From Teratosphaeria epicoccoides (taxonomy: Eukaryota; Ascomycota; Dothideomycetes; Mycosphaerellales; Teratosphaeriaceae), in NCBI GenBank assembly GCA_021401465.1, contig JADDMT010000107.1:34992-98991 (forward strand): DNA of 64,000 bases. The letters run 5' to 3'. The notes beneath the pieces are model-generated. The model ran no database searches. It was given only the letters and a program-made list of their open reading frames with translations, and was not told the origin of the DNA. Position numbers and translations under genes: made by a program. This document shows, one piece after another, positions 40,850 through 51,908 of the stretch (position 1 is its first letter; each line of letters opens with the position of its first letter).

Positions 40850-43800
40850 GCTAGTTAGCATTTAACGTAGATACAGAACAGTTTACAACATATTATAAGC
40901 GAATGATGTACATTGTCTCTTACTTGAAGGGACTAGCGTTCGAGTTTATCTAGCCTCATCTAACAGATTATCTGGATCATGTCAGCAACGTCGAAGCTAG
41001 GAAGACGACAACTAGGGAGATTCTTAACTTAGACAAGTCTTTGTTTAAGGCGTTACGCGAAGCTTTTAGGATCGGTAATAAGCAACAAGAGGCCAAGAGA
41101 GCTCTCCTAGGAATCTAGCAGAAGGGTTCTACTATTAAGTACCGCGCGGACTTTTAGACCCTCTCTGCTCGAGTCGACTAGAATGATAATGCTTTAGCCG
41201 CTTAGTTCTACTAGGGACTAAGGGAGACAGTTAAAGACGAAATTGCCCAAGGAGATTAGCTAACGACATTCAAGGAAATGAGTAATCTCGCGATTAGAAT
41301 TGATAATTGCATCTAGGAATAACAGTAAGAACGACAACATGGAAATCATAAGCTAGCACAGGCTAACCATAAGGTCTAACGATTAGCACTAAAATGGCGA
41401 AGCGATTACTATAGTCTCTAACCTATAGAGTTAGATGCGACTAAGGGGCGTCCGAGGAATAGACCCCAAGGAAAGCCGCGGAAGGGCTCTCCTCCCTAGA
41501 ATAGTCTGAAGAAGCTATTCGACAAGAGTAATCTCGAGTGCTACAACTGTAGAAAGAAAGGACACTTTGTCCGCAAATGTTTTGCTAAGAAGTAACGACA
41601 AGGGCTGCCTAGGATAGAGCAGGCTCGCGCGACAACGACAGCACCTAAGTAAAAGGCCGCTACTACTCGAGAACCGGACTATGCCGCACTTACTTAGACT
41701 ACGTGCTACGACGACGATTGTCGAATTCACATGAGTAATAAAGATGGTTCTAGATAGTACCCTAGCCGAAACAAGGCATAGTCGATCTATGCGCTAAGGG
41801 GTACACCTTCTAGTGCGACAGTCCTAAGGCAACAGGAGCTAGAAGAAGAAGAAGAAGGTTCGGACGACAACTACGAGCTTGTCGAAGCCGTCATTCCTGA
41901 TTCTAAGGAAGACGAGAGCATAGAGCGATAGGCTATGCTGCCGCATGACATCAGACTCGATATTATCCGAATCATACAGAACTAGTAGGCTTAGGCTTGC
42001 CTATGGATTAATAGAGTATAACATGTCAACTAGCTTTAGTATGACGAACTAGCTGACTGTATACGACGACACCTAAGGAGACTACTAGTCGTAGCTTAAC
42101 CTCACGCGCATCAGAAAGTTGTCCAAGAAATTGTACTGTTTAGGGTAGAGTTTACGCCCTAGGGAGGCTACCTAACCCATAAAGGAATTCAGGTTCTACG
42201 AGCGCTACGACTCTAAGTCTACTACTTAAAGATAGAGTACGCAAGGAACGCGCAGGAATAGCGAGGCCAGGAGCGAGAACGACCTCTTAGGCCAGAAAAC
42301 GGTAACGCTTAGAGAAGAAGCCAAGACCGCATGATCCCTAAACTAGTCCGTGAAGACAGTTATTCGGGAAACGACGAGGTCCGCTAGAATTAGACCTACG
42401 GACAGACTAGACAGGGCTGCAACGATGTGCCGCGATTAGCGCCAGATACGCGAACAACCTTAGAGTATAGGTGCACATTAACGAGACGCTAGCTAGGGCC
42501 TTATTAGATTCAGGATGTACTAGAATCTTCATGACGCCTAAGTTCGCTAGGACAGCTAGGATAAAGCTACAGGCGAAGACGAATGCTTTCTCGCTACAAG
42601 CGATTAATAGAAAGCCGGTCACGTACAACTAAGGAGTAGTTAATGAAGAGACCGAGATGATGCCTCTACGGATAGGACACTACTAAGAGATGCTCTAGTT
42701 TAACATCACGGAGTTACTAGGCTCGGATGTAGTACTAGGGTTACTATAGCTAAGAAACGCTAACCCCTATATCGACTAGAAGAATGAGAGGATCTAGTTC
42801 CCGGAACTCTTAAGATTAATACCTCTACCTGTAGTGTACGACGTACTAGGCAAGATCGAAATATGTGCTATGACTTCAAGCGAGATAGTAGCCGCTATTA
42901 AGGATCTAGAACAGGAAGTGCACGTCCTATAGGTTAAAGTAACGCAATCGGAAGTTAAGGTCGAATTCATAGTTCCTAATAAGTATAAAGAGTTCGCTAC
43001 TCTTTTCAAGGAAGAACCCGACTAAGAAGCTCTGCTAGAACACTAGGAGTAGGACTACGGGATACCCTTACTCCCTAGCAAGACGCTAACGAAGTAATTA
43101 GTTCGCCTGTTATTAGTAGCGAAACTAGAGATTCTCCGAAAATACCTAGAAGACAACCTCTAGAAAGGCTTTATCCGTAAGTCGTAGTCCCTAGCTAGAT
43201 ATCTAATCCTGTTTATGCCTAAGGGGGAAGATAACTAGCGACTCTGCGTAGATTATCGTAGATTAAATAACATCACGATAAAGAATAGTTATCCGCTTCC
43301 TTTACTCTCAGAATTACAGGATTGCCTGCAAGGAGCAATGTAGTTCTCGAAGTTTAACATACCTAGAGCGTATAACCAAATTCGAATTAAGGAAGGCGAA
43401 GAATAGAAGACTACGTTCCGAACTAGGTTTAGACACTATGAGTACATAGTCATGCTATTTAGGTTAACAAATGCCCTAGCTACATAGTAGGCATTTATTA
43501 ATAACATGCTACGAGAGTACCTTGACGTCTTTGTAGTTGTATACCTAGATGACATCCTCGTCTACTCCCGGACGATCGAAGAGCATAGGACTTACATGCG
43601 TAAGGTACTTCAGAAACTCCAGGATTACCGGTTAAAGGTCAAGCCTTAGAAGAGCGAGTTTCATAAGCAGGAAGTATAATTCCTTAGCTACGTAGTAGCA
43701 TAGAATAGAATCAAGATAGACACTAAGAAAGTCTAGGTTGTAAAAGAGTAGCCTACGCCGACTAATATTAAGGAAGTATAGTCCTTCCTTAGATTCGCTA

Positions 43801-45893
43801 ACTTCTACCGAAGATTTGTGGCAAACTATTCGAAGATTACGGCACTACTTACGACTCTTACGACAAAGGATACACTATTCGTATAGGACGACGCCTAACA
43901 GAATGCCTTCAAGGAACTTAAGCGACGATTTATAGATCAGCTAATCTTACTTGTATTCGACCTAGATAAGCCTATTATAGTCGAAACAGATGCCTCTGAC
44001 GTAGCACTCGGGGCATGCTTAAGTCAACTAGGACCGAGTAGACGACTACAGCTAGTCGCCTACTACTCAAGGAAATTGTCTAGACCGGAACTCTGTTATG
44101 ACGTCTATGACAAAGAACTTCTAGCCATAGTAGACGCCTACAAGGCCTAGCGAGTCTACTTAGAAGGTTCTAAGCACTAGGTCACAGTCTACACAGACCA
44201 TGAGAACTTGCGATACTTCATAATGACGAAAGAGTTAAACTAACGACAGGTTCGGAAGAGTAAGGAGCTCTCTAGTTTTAACTGCAAGATCGTCTATCGT
44301 AAGGGGACCGATAACGTACGCGCCGATATACTTAGCCGCTAGACGGACTACATGAAGGGCGTGAAGCAGGAGAAACACGCTATTCTCTAGGAAAATAGCG
44401 ATAGCACGCTAGGAGTCAACTAACTCGTAGCTATAACTGTCACATGGACTAGTGAATTTCAGGACGACCTGAAGAACGCGCTAGTCTACGACCTAACGGC
44501 ACTCGCTGTCCGTAACGACATTAATGGACAGGAGGATTAGGAAGACGAAGACGAAATCCTTCTGTTTTAAGGATTAGTATACATGCTAACGTCTTTACGA
44601 TCGGAACTACTATGCCTCTAACACGACGTACCTTAGGCAGGACACCTAGGAGGGTCTAAAATGAAGCAAATTCTCCGACAAGAATATTACTTCCCTAGGA
44701 TGAGCAAGGTAATCGAGGACTATGTCTGTTAATGTGTAACTTGCTAACGAAGTAAGCATAACCGTTATAAACTGTATAGGCTACTATGACTACTTAAGGT
44801 ACCTTAACGGCCATAGGAATCGCTCGCTATGGACTTTATCGTTAAACTACCTTAGTCGAGAGAACCCGCTACTAGTGAGTTCTTCGATGGGATCATAGTA
44901 GTAGTCGACCGATTTACTAAGTTCAGGAAGTTTATCCCTTACCGCAAAGACTTTAAGACTAAAGATATCGCGCATGTCTTCATTAAATGGGTAGTAGCAC
45001 TACACGGCATGCTACAGGACCTAGTAACAGATCGAGGATCCGTGTTTACCTCTAACTTCTAGAGAGCCCTAATGAGACAATTCTAGGTCAAACATCGACT
45101 AAGTACTTCCTTCTACCCTTAGACAGATAGACAGACAGAACGTCTAAATCAGACGTTAGAATAGTACCTTCGATCCTATGTGAATAGGGACTAGAATAAC
45201 TAGGTAGAGTTGTTACTAATAGCATAACTCGCGTATAATAGTACGCTAGCAGAGTCGACAGGACTCTCGCCATTTTAGATAGCATATAGATTAGCTATAG
45301 AAGACATTCTAGACGTCTTAGCTAGTAATCCGAACCTAGTAGCACTTAGACGAGTAGAACATCTACGCCGACTACAAACAGAAGCACGACTCGACCTGTA
45401 GTTCTATTAGCAGAACATAGCATAGTACGTGAATTGTAAGAGAATTAAGGGACTAATTCTAAAGGAGGGGGACAAGGTGTATCTCCTCTGCTGTCACATC
45501 AAATCAGACAAGCCGAGTAAAAAACTAGACGCTGTAAAACTAGGACTATTTAGGATTAAGGCCAAGAAGGGACTAGTTAATTTTAAGTTACAGCTACCCG
45601 AGCAGATGAGAATACACCCTGTGTTCTATGTCTCTCTGCTAGAACAAGCAGCGCTAGACGCCGCACTACAAACGGAACCCTTACTACTCGACCCTAAAGT
45701 AGAAGAACTAGAGTACACTGTCGAAAAGATTGTTGACACTTACTAGCGGGACAGACAGCGAGAGTACTTAGTAAAATAGGAAGGATATGGGAGTACTAAG
45801 AACACCTAGGAACCCCTAGAACATCTACGAAACTGTTAGCAAAAGATACGAAGTTTCGAGAAAGGAACGAACCTAGGAAGAAGATCCTAAGCC
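40850..45893 (+). pseudogene. Element D gag-pol with chromodomain, stop-riddled
   Basis: Recognisable parts, in order: gag (LAFEFIQPHL-like, DKSLFKALREAFRI); an intact CCHC zinc knuckle at 41539-41580 (CYNCRKKGHFVRKC); protease (ALLDSGCTRIFMTP near 42,480); reverse transcriptase with YLDDILVYS at 43,541-43,570; RNase H (TDASDVALGACL near 43,990 and YTDHENLRYF near 44,190); integrase with VVVDRFTKF, DRGSVFTSNF and RQTERLNQTLE (about 44,640-45,170); and a C-terminal chromodomain at about 45,700-45,830 (YTVEKIVDTY, EGYGSTKN). The two chromodomain tryptophan positions KWEGY and NTWEP are TAG codons, a G-to-A change. No frame longer than about 100 codons survives, so no protein is made from this copy. 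Confidence 0.88.
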
Positions 45894-46508
45894 ATGACTA
45901 GACTCCTGCGGGACGCCGTCGACTAGCTCGGCTATCACGCTATCTAGGAAACCCTAATATGAGGCGTTAGCGAAACCCTCTATTACGCTCTATGTCGTAG
46001 GACTAAGAGCGAGACCTGCTAAAGGATCTAGGTCAAGAAGAAACCTAGCCTGCGAGAGAGCCTGTTCCTCGGCCTCATCCTCCCTGATCTCGCGCTCCTC
46101 GAGAGCGCGACTATCCTTGACCTCCTAGTCGACTACGTCTAACTGTTTTTGAAGACGCATCTCCTTTGCATGCGCCTCTATTATCTTCTGCGAAGCCTTA
46201 GCTAGGACCGCCTTCGCACGATCGAGATCAGCAATTAGTCTTTTCCGCTAATCGCCTAAGTTCTTCTATTCGACCTCTGTTACCTTCGCGTTGTAACTCT
46301 AACAGTTGCTAAAGTAACATTACGAACATTTCCCTAAGGAAATGTATACCTGACAAACGAGCTTTAACTCTTGACACTAAGTACAGGACTTCATGCTATC
46401 CTAGCCCTAACGATAGATTCAATTCGCGCAGCGTTTACGTTTCTGCGTTAAAGGGGCGTTAGTGTCTAGGATGACACAAGGTAGTAATGTAGAAAGAGAA
46501 GACATCAT
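45873..46508 (-). pseudogene. Element D antisense accessory gene: cysteine cluster plus coiled coil
   Basis: On the strand opposite gag-pol, two successive ATGs (46508, 46505) open one frame that can be followed without a frameshift for about 212 codons to near 45873, crossing about a dozen stops, all TAG or TAA except one TGA. Residues 8-35 read TLLPCVILDTNAPLTQKRKR; a Cys cluster follows with C-x2-C-x6-C (C-T-stop-C-QELKLV-C) and a second C-x2-C-x4-C. Then comes a charged helix typical of a coiled coil (RKRLIADLDRAKAVLAKASQ, KEMRLQKQL, RALEEREIREDEAEEQA). Its 3' end overlaps the 3' end of pol. The protein-like composition in this frame alone suggests an ancestral gene. I recognise no family. 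Confidence 0.5.
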
Positions 46509-46585
46509 AGCATAAAAGGAAATGACAAGAGAAACCCCGCACTAATAAGGTAGCTTAGGGACGAGCTAGGCTAAGAGGGGGATAG

Positions 46586-47062
46586 TGTCATGAGTGTTAG
46601 GAGTACTATGAGTTATAGGATCATGAGGGTCCTAAGTGCTATGAGTCATAGTATAGTTATAGGAGTACTATGAGTTATAGGCATAGTCATAGGAGAAAGG
46701 ATCTGTCACGTGAGGATAGATCCCTAGATCTATAGGGTTAGTCTACAGATCTATAGGCCTGTAAGGGAGAAGGGATCTGTCATGGGATAATAGACCCTCG
46801 GATCTATAGGGTTAGTCTATAGATCTACAGACACGGATCTATTAGGTCTGTCGACAGATCTAATAGAGCTGCTCTGTCTCTCTAGTATATAGGGATAGCT
46901 TTAGGATAGGTAGTTAGGAGCTTCGTGCTTAATCTCAATTTAATCCTCTCTTGCTTAGAGGAGAGTTAGTTATAAGGTCAACTGCTATTGTCGATATTCT
47001 TCACAGCTCTGCGAGTCTAACACCTAGTTACCTTCCTGCTATCGGCACCTACCCTTATGACA
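46586..47062 (+). repeat. Element D 3' LTR, 477 bp
   Basis: It starts TGTCATGAGTG directly after the polypurine tract and ends TTATGACA before GTTAG. Inside are two sets of short direct repeats: AGGAGTACTATGAGTTATAGG occurs twice near the start, and a GGATCTGTCA...GATCTATAGGGTTAGTCTA block occurs twice with a 74-bp step near 46,700-46,830. Confidence 0.92.
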
Positions 47063-47067
47063 GTTAG
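47063..47067. repeat. Target-site duplication of element D, right copy
   Basis: GTTAG follows the 3' LTR directly and matches the five bases before the 5' LTR. Confidence 0.9.
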
Positions 47068-47721
47068 CATCCTGTAGTACTAGGCCTAATAGTCTATGAA
47101 CTTTTCTATGTATTCCTCCGCTTTTATACTAGGTATTACCTATAACACTACAGACTTACATAAGTGGTCTTTAATAACCTATAGATACTAACATCCCTCG
47201 GAATTAGGCAGATCTGTCATGAAGTCTATCAAGATTTCCTAGAAGAATCTATTAGGGACTAGTAATAGCTTTAGTAGTCTGTGTTTATGCCCTCTCTATA
47301 CCTTGTTACGGCTATAGTAGTCGCAGTTCCTCAGGAACTGCTAGACATGCTTAGATAGTAACAGCTAATAGAAGCCGCGCCCTAGGATTATTGTCGTAGC
47401 GTCCTGTCCTAGATGCCTGTATACTATAGCGTTATGCATAGACTAGATTAGCCTTGTCCTAAGCGTGCTGTTACTTTCGTCTCTAGGGTCTAGGGTGTCG
47501 TGCCTAGGCTAACTAGCTATTACTCCTAGGACCTAGAGCTTGTCGCGGTATTGTAGGAAGGCTCTCTTGTCGATCTTGTAGTCCCCTGCTTGCAATTTCA
47601 GCTTCACTCTAACTAGTAGTGTCTAGGCGCTACTCTTTACTACTCTAATTACTATCAAGTACAGCTCGTCCTTTTCTACTATAGCTGCCTACAAATTGTC
47701 AAGGGTATAGTCCTAGAAAGG
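47068..47721 (-). mobile_element. Element E, right part: integrase region
   Basis: On the minus strand the sequence shows integrase landmarks through many TAG codons: DYKIDKRAFLQYRDKL-like sequence near 47,560, SMHNAIVYRHLGQDATT near 47,400, CDYYSRNKV near 47,310 and FQEILIDFMTDLPNSEGCQY near 47,220. It runs into the duplication at the left, and the core continues across D in the left part of E. At the right it stops where the LTR of C begins, so C also inserted into E. Confidence 0.75.
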
Positions 47722-48111
47722 TAATACAGTTAATACTAGGAGGCTATTAGAGCCGCATAGGTTCTAATGCCTACCCTTAGCATGCAGTGACCCTGCTACA
47801 CATAGTAAGGGGGTCCTTTGTATATACGTTAGCTCGTATGTCGTCTAAGTAGGATTAATGCTTGACGTAGGATGCCCCTATGTCGCTAACCCTATAGTAC
47901 CCCTGCAGGGGCTTCCTGACCCCACGGTACCCCTGCGGGGTTAGGCTCGAACATGCTTTCCCTAATTAAGGGGCGTCAGGGGTTATAAGTACCTCTAGCG
48001 CTAATTTTGCAATAAGCAGAAAGTAGCGCTATCTTGTACCTATTAAAAGGTCAGATTACTCTGTCACACTACGAGATATTTTTATATCATATAGCATATA
48101 CATCTATATTA
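47722..48111 (+). repeat. Element C 5' LTR, 390 bp
   Basis: It begins TAATACAGTTAATAC and ends CATCTATATTA, matching the TGATACGGTTGATAC...CATCTATATCA ends of the B LTR (read on the minus strand) after C-to-T and G-to-A changes. It is about 30 bp longer than the A and B LTRs because a GC-rich ACCCCTGC-GGGG block is doubled near 47,900-47,940. Confidence 0.85.
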
Positions 48112-48160
48112 GTTCTGCTTTCTCCCCCCTGCTTTGTAGTCTAGTAGAGAATACTACAAT

Positions 48161-49110
48161 ATGTCTAGAGTACCGCAAACTTGTAACTAACACGTAGTAA
48201 GCGCTATCCTAAGCGCCTGTAATAGCGAAGCTAGCCTAAGTAACTAGCCTGCAGGAGTACCCCCTACGAGCAACACTGCATTAAACGACGGTTCTACTAG
48301 AGGCTAATCACGTAGTAGACAAGGTAATAGATCCCTTGCATAGGAACTGTAGCTAACCCTAACTATTAACCTAGCCCTTGTAGCCATGCTTGTCAATTAG
48401 GTTGCGAACTACCTTGCGAACTAGAGCTAGAGCCGTACCCCTTCTAGTAGCGACAACAGCGAGGACGACGAAGACGTTGCTATAAGTAGTACTAATAAAC
48501 TAGCAGATAAAGAAATCTAGTAAGAATTCATGCTAGGGACCTGTAAAGACAATATACTAGTAGGCGTAGACTCTCTGCGTGTGCCTGCAAATCTAGTGCC
48601 TAAATTCAGGGCTATAGTAGGCTAACTAGGAGGCAGTTGTAACGTACGCAACCTAAAGCCATTTAAGGGAGACACCTTAAAGGAGGCTCAAACTTTCTTG
48701 CAGGCATGTAAGGTAGTTTTTATGCTTAACCTACGCGGATATTCTACAGAGGGCAAACAGGTCGCCTCTAGTATGATATAGCTCGAAGAGGATAAGGAAC
48801 CTCGCAATAATTAGCAAAAGCGGTATAACCTTATACAGGTCTATAACAGAACGTATATGTAGGCGGACTTTCGCTAGTTCTATGTCAACTAGGTCGAGGA
48901 TCTAGGTAACTATGCCCTTACTATGTCTGTCAAGTATAAGAAGGCTAAGCAGGAGAAGGGACAAATAACCTCTAGCTTTGCTACCTACCTTGCTATACTC
49001 GAGAGACAGACGCTACCCTATACTAAGACGAAACGCATGTAGTACCTACTTGTCAAGCTTAATGACAATCTTCAGAACATAATCATGACTTTTCATGAAC
49101 TTTTGACAAC
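48161..49110 (+). pseudogene. Element C gag, N-terminal part
   Basis: An ATG at 48161, 49 bp after the LTR, opens a frame (MSRVPQTCN...) that can be followed through TAG/TAA stops into sequence equivalent to the gag of B, including ADKEI, GDTLKEAQTFLQACK and LRGYSTEGKQVAS near 48,680-48,780, and KAKQEKGQITSSFATYLA near 48,940-49,000. It is broken off by insertion of A. This copy shows the gag start that is out of view for B. Confidence 0.75.
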
Positions 49111-49470
49111 TAATATAGATGTATATGCTATATAATATGAAAATATCTCGTAGTATGACAGAGTAATCTGACCTTTTAGTAGGTACAAGACAGCGCTGCT
49201 TTCTGCTTATCGCAGAGGTAGCGCTAAGGGTGCTTATAACCCCTGACACTCCTTAATTAGGGAAAGCATGTCTGAGCCTAACCCCGTAGGGGTACCGTAG
49301 GGTTAGCGATGTAGGGGCGTCCTACGTCGACTACTAATCCTACTTAGATAACATACAGGCTAACATATGTATAAAGGACCCCCTTGCCATGTGTAGCAGG
49401 GTTACTACATGCTAAGGGCAGGCATCAGAACCCATGCGGCTCTAATAGCCCCCTAGTATTAACCGTATCA
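49111..49470 (-). repeat. Element A 3' LTR, 360 bp
   Basis: Plus-strand ends are TAATATAGATG and AACCGTATCA; the left end was TGATATAG before a G-to-A change, giving the inverted ends TGATA/TATCA. Length equals the B LTR exactly. The polypurine tract lies directly to the right (CTACCCCTCCTCCTAT on the plus strand). Confidence 0.9.
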
Positions 49471-50105
49471 CTACCCCTCCTCCTATAAGGATGTCCCTAG
49501 CCTTACTAAGTAATGTACGCGGAACGTATAGGGTATAGGATGTAGCATGCTTACACTACGCAAGAGTGAATAGGTAGATAGCCTACGTAACATGTGTTAT
49601 GCGTATACCTTAACACCTTCGTAGCGAGTACAGGGTAGAGGCTACTAACTTAGGCGGGTTTTAATCTGTTACATATTAGGCAGCTTCGTAACACCTTCGC
49701 TTTACATGTAGATCAAGATATCAGGAAACTACAAGTACGTACCTTAGTTAATCCTTGAAATTATAGGGCGAGTATGCGCGCTAGCCTCGCCAAGTAGCTT
49801 AGCCGTCCCTATTTAGTCATGACCATGAAGAACATGTCGCAGAACCTTAGGGTAGTAGGAAAGTGCGCGGACGCTCTACGCGCACTGCTCGAAATAGCAG
49901 GAGCGCGCTCCTAGCGCGGGTCTCGCTACATTTTCATGCTAGTAGGCTAGCATGAGTGTAGTTAGCGCACATGCGTAACAGCCGCGTTATCCGTTATTAC
50001 ATCATTCGGTCCCCTTGTAAGTTAACTAAAGGCAGGTAATCTGCGCATGTAGTTCGAGTTACTAGCTTAACGGTTGCAGTAGGCAATAGGGAGGCTGTTA
50101 GAGGG

Positions 50106-50112
50106 TATAAAA
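50106..50112 (+). promoter_or_regulatory. TATA box of the antisense gene, copy A
   Basis: TATAAAA within GGGTATAAAAACCTCGTC lies 157 bp upstream (163 from first T) of the antisense ATG at 50269. The same element at the same distance is present in B. Confidence 0.55.
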
Positions 50113-50268
50113 ACCTCGTCACTTCCCTAAACTTCCTGTTCTAAGACACTAACATTAACCTCTACTCCTATTTCGCTTAGCTTGCGCCTCGCCTTGTCTA
50201 CAGGTCTATACTAGAGCTTCTTCTTCTTTAATCAATTAATCAAGATTAATTAACCTGTCTTAGCTATA

Positions 50269-51768
50269 ATGGCCTATATACTACAGACTAAGTTTGACGC
50301 TACTCGCTCTGCCCGCAATCGTCGCTTATGTTAACGATGACTTGACAACCTTAGTAGCTAAGCTGCACACATCTCTCCTCCGCGTGTTAGTAAGGCGTCC
50401 CCTACCCGCGAGGTATGTATAACTTATACTAACTGAAGCGTAGCTAAGATCTATGTCAGCAGATTTGATGAGAGTAGTGTCTACTATAATTGTGTTAACT
50501 ATAATAGCAAGCATCAAAAATGCTAAGACCTCCCTAAAGAGGTATACAGCGAGTATAACTAGCTCTGCCGTAATATCGATGACTTCTAGAGTGCGCGCGA
50601 CAAGGGGATTGCTAAAGGCACTCTAACTATAAACAGGCTACAGGCTAAGTACTACGAGGCACTCGCCTACCTACTTGGCGCCCTCTCGTGCTTCACCGCG
50701 ACTACTAACTGTTCTTATAGCAGTGTTTGCTTCGACTCTCTGCTAACAGGCGAAAACGTTTGTCTAGGTCTAATCGCAGACTTAGTCTAGAAGATCTTAA
50801 AGGTACTAACTGTTAGGGTCGAGACCTTCGCCATAGTACGCATATAGTGCGGGTACCCTCTAAGTATGAATGCTGACTTTCTCTGCTAGGCTAACGTTAG
50901 CGTCGAGAAGTATCCGACTAGCTGTTAGCGTTAGCAACTTAGGGCCCTTGCCTCTATTAACGATGACTTCAAGATGCGGATAATCTGCAAAAAGGTTATC
51001 AAGCAATTTACCGTTCCTGCCGCTAAGGCTACGCCCTAGCGCTATACCGAGAGACAGCCTGCCTCTAAGCCGGTCCTAAGGACTAAGCTGTAAGTTACTT
51101 ACTCGAATCCTGTTGCGTGCGTATAGCTAACACATTGTAGCGCTGCCGCCTACGCCGCCTTGACGCTACTGTCTAAGAAGAAGAAGAAGAAGGCAAGGGC
51201 CGAAATTGAGGTTAGCGACAAGGAAGCCGAACCTTCCCTGCTTGCGATCCGTACTACGTCTGTCAAGACGCTAAGGCACAAGCCTCTAGGCTAGATCTTT
51301 GAGGATGAGGAGGATGACGACGTCTAGGATACCTTCGGTCCTAACGTGATCCCTTCGCGCTATAGTGTTACCGTACTAGTTGCGCCTAAGGAGGACACTA
51401 AGTCTGATAATGTAGTCGACACTTGTGTTAAGAAGCGCAAGATGATCTCGAGGGCCGAGCGCGACAGCCGCAAGCGCGCTTAAGTCTCTTCCCCTTCTAA
51501 TGCTAAGGATAAGGTAGTCGTCGCGACTAGGCGCGGTAAGGGTGTTACTAGCTCTCTAGCTACTATAGGCTCTAAAGACAAGCTCCCTCGCAACCTACTA
51601 AAGAAGAAGATGCTAGCCTCTCTTCGTGGCGTTACTACTCCTGTTACTCATAGTCGCTTCGGGGTGTTTAGTAGACCCCGTGTAGGTAGGTAGTCCCTAG
51701 CGGACCGTAACAAGAAAGACTCTCCTGCTTCGGGTTCAGTTAGGAAGCCCCTAACTAGTAGTCGCTAA
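50269..51768 (+). pseudogene. Antisense accessory gene of element A
   Basis: The frame from ATG 50269 to TAA 51766-51768 is 500 codons long with no frameshift relative to B except one extra codon in a Lys-rich run (near 51,180). It carries more stop codons than the B copy. Visible parts include FDEGSVYYNCVNYNSKHQK-type sequence where the central Cys pair was partly changed, SARDKGIAKGTLTINRLQ, KVIKQFTVPAAKATP, and the C-terminal basic block RAERDSRKRA. It is convergent with pol, whose stop is at about 51909, and opposite in direction to gag-pol. Function unknown; see the B copy for the better preserved form. Confidence 0.7.
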
Positions 51769-51908
51769 GTATTAGCTACAAAGCTAATCCGAGCATGTCT
51801 CTTATTCTTCTTAGGTTTATTCTAGGTGTGCCTTTAGGCATCAATGATGTATAAGTAGGGCGTTTGCTTCTCGTTGTCACTTCGCGCGTTATGCGCTATA
51901 TATACATG

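Larger units (their letters stand above)
40399..47062 (+). mobile_element. Element D: complete but mutated Ty3/gypsy chromovirus, inserted into E
   Basis: The element is bounded by LTRs that begin TGTCAT and end ATGACA and is flanked by GTTAG on both sides. It holds gag, protease, reverse transcriptase, RNase H, integrase and chromodomain in that order on the plus strand, then an antisense accessory frame and a polypurine tract (AAGAGGGGGATAG) directly before the 3' LTR. Every long frame is interrupted by TAG/TAA, consistent with repeat-induced point mutation of CpA. Total length is 6664 bp. Confidence 0.93.
47722..49110 (+). mobile_element. Element C: 5' LTR and gag of a plus-strand copy of the A/B family
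   Basis: A 390-bp LTR (47722-48111) is followed by a gag region read on the plus strand. This is the reverse complement of the right-hand part of B, but more mutated. It ends abruptly within the gag at 49110, inside ...TTTCATGAACTT..., where the LTR of A begins. The rest of C should lie beyond the right edge if the nest is undisturbed. Confidence 0.85.

Noticed and set aside
45429..45746. 105-codon open frame on the plus strand
   Set aside because: Not a separate gene: it is the longest surviving piece of the integrase C-terminus and chromodomain start of element D.
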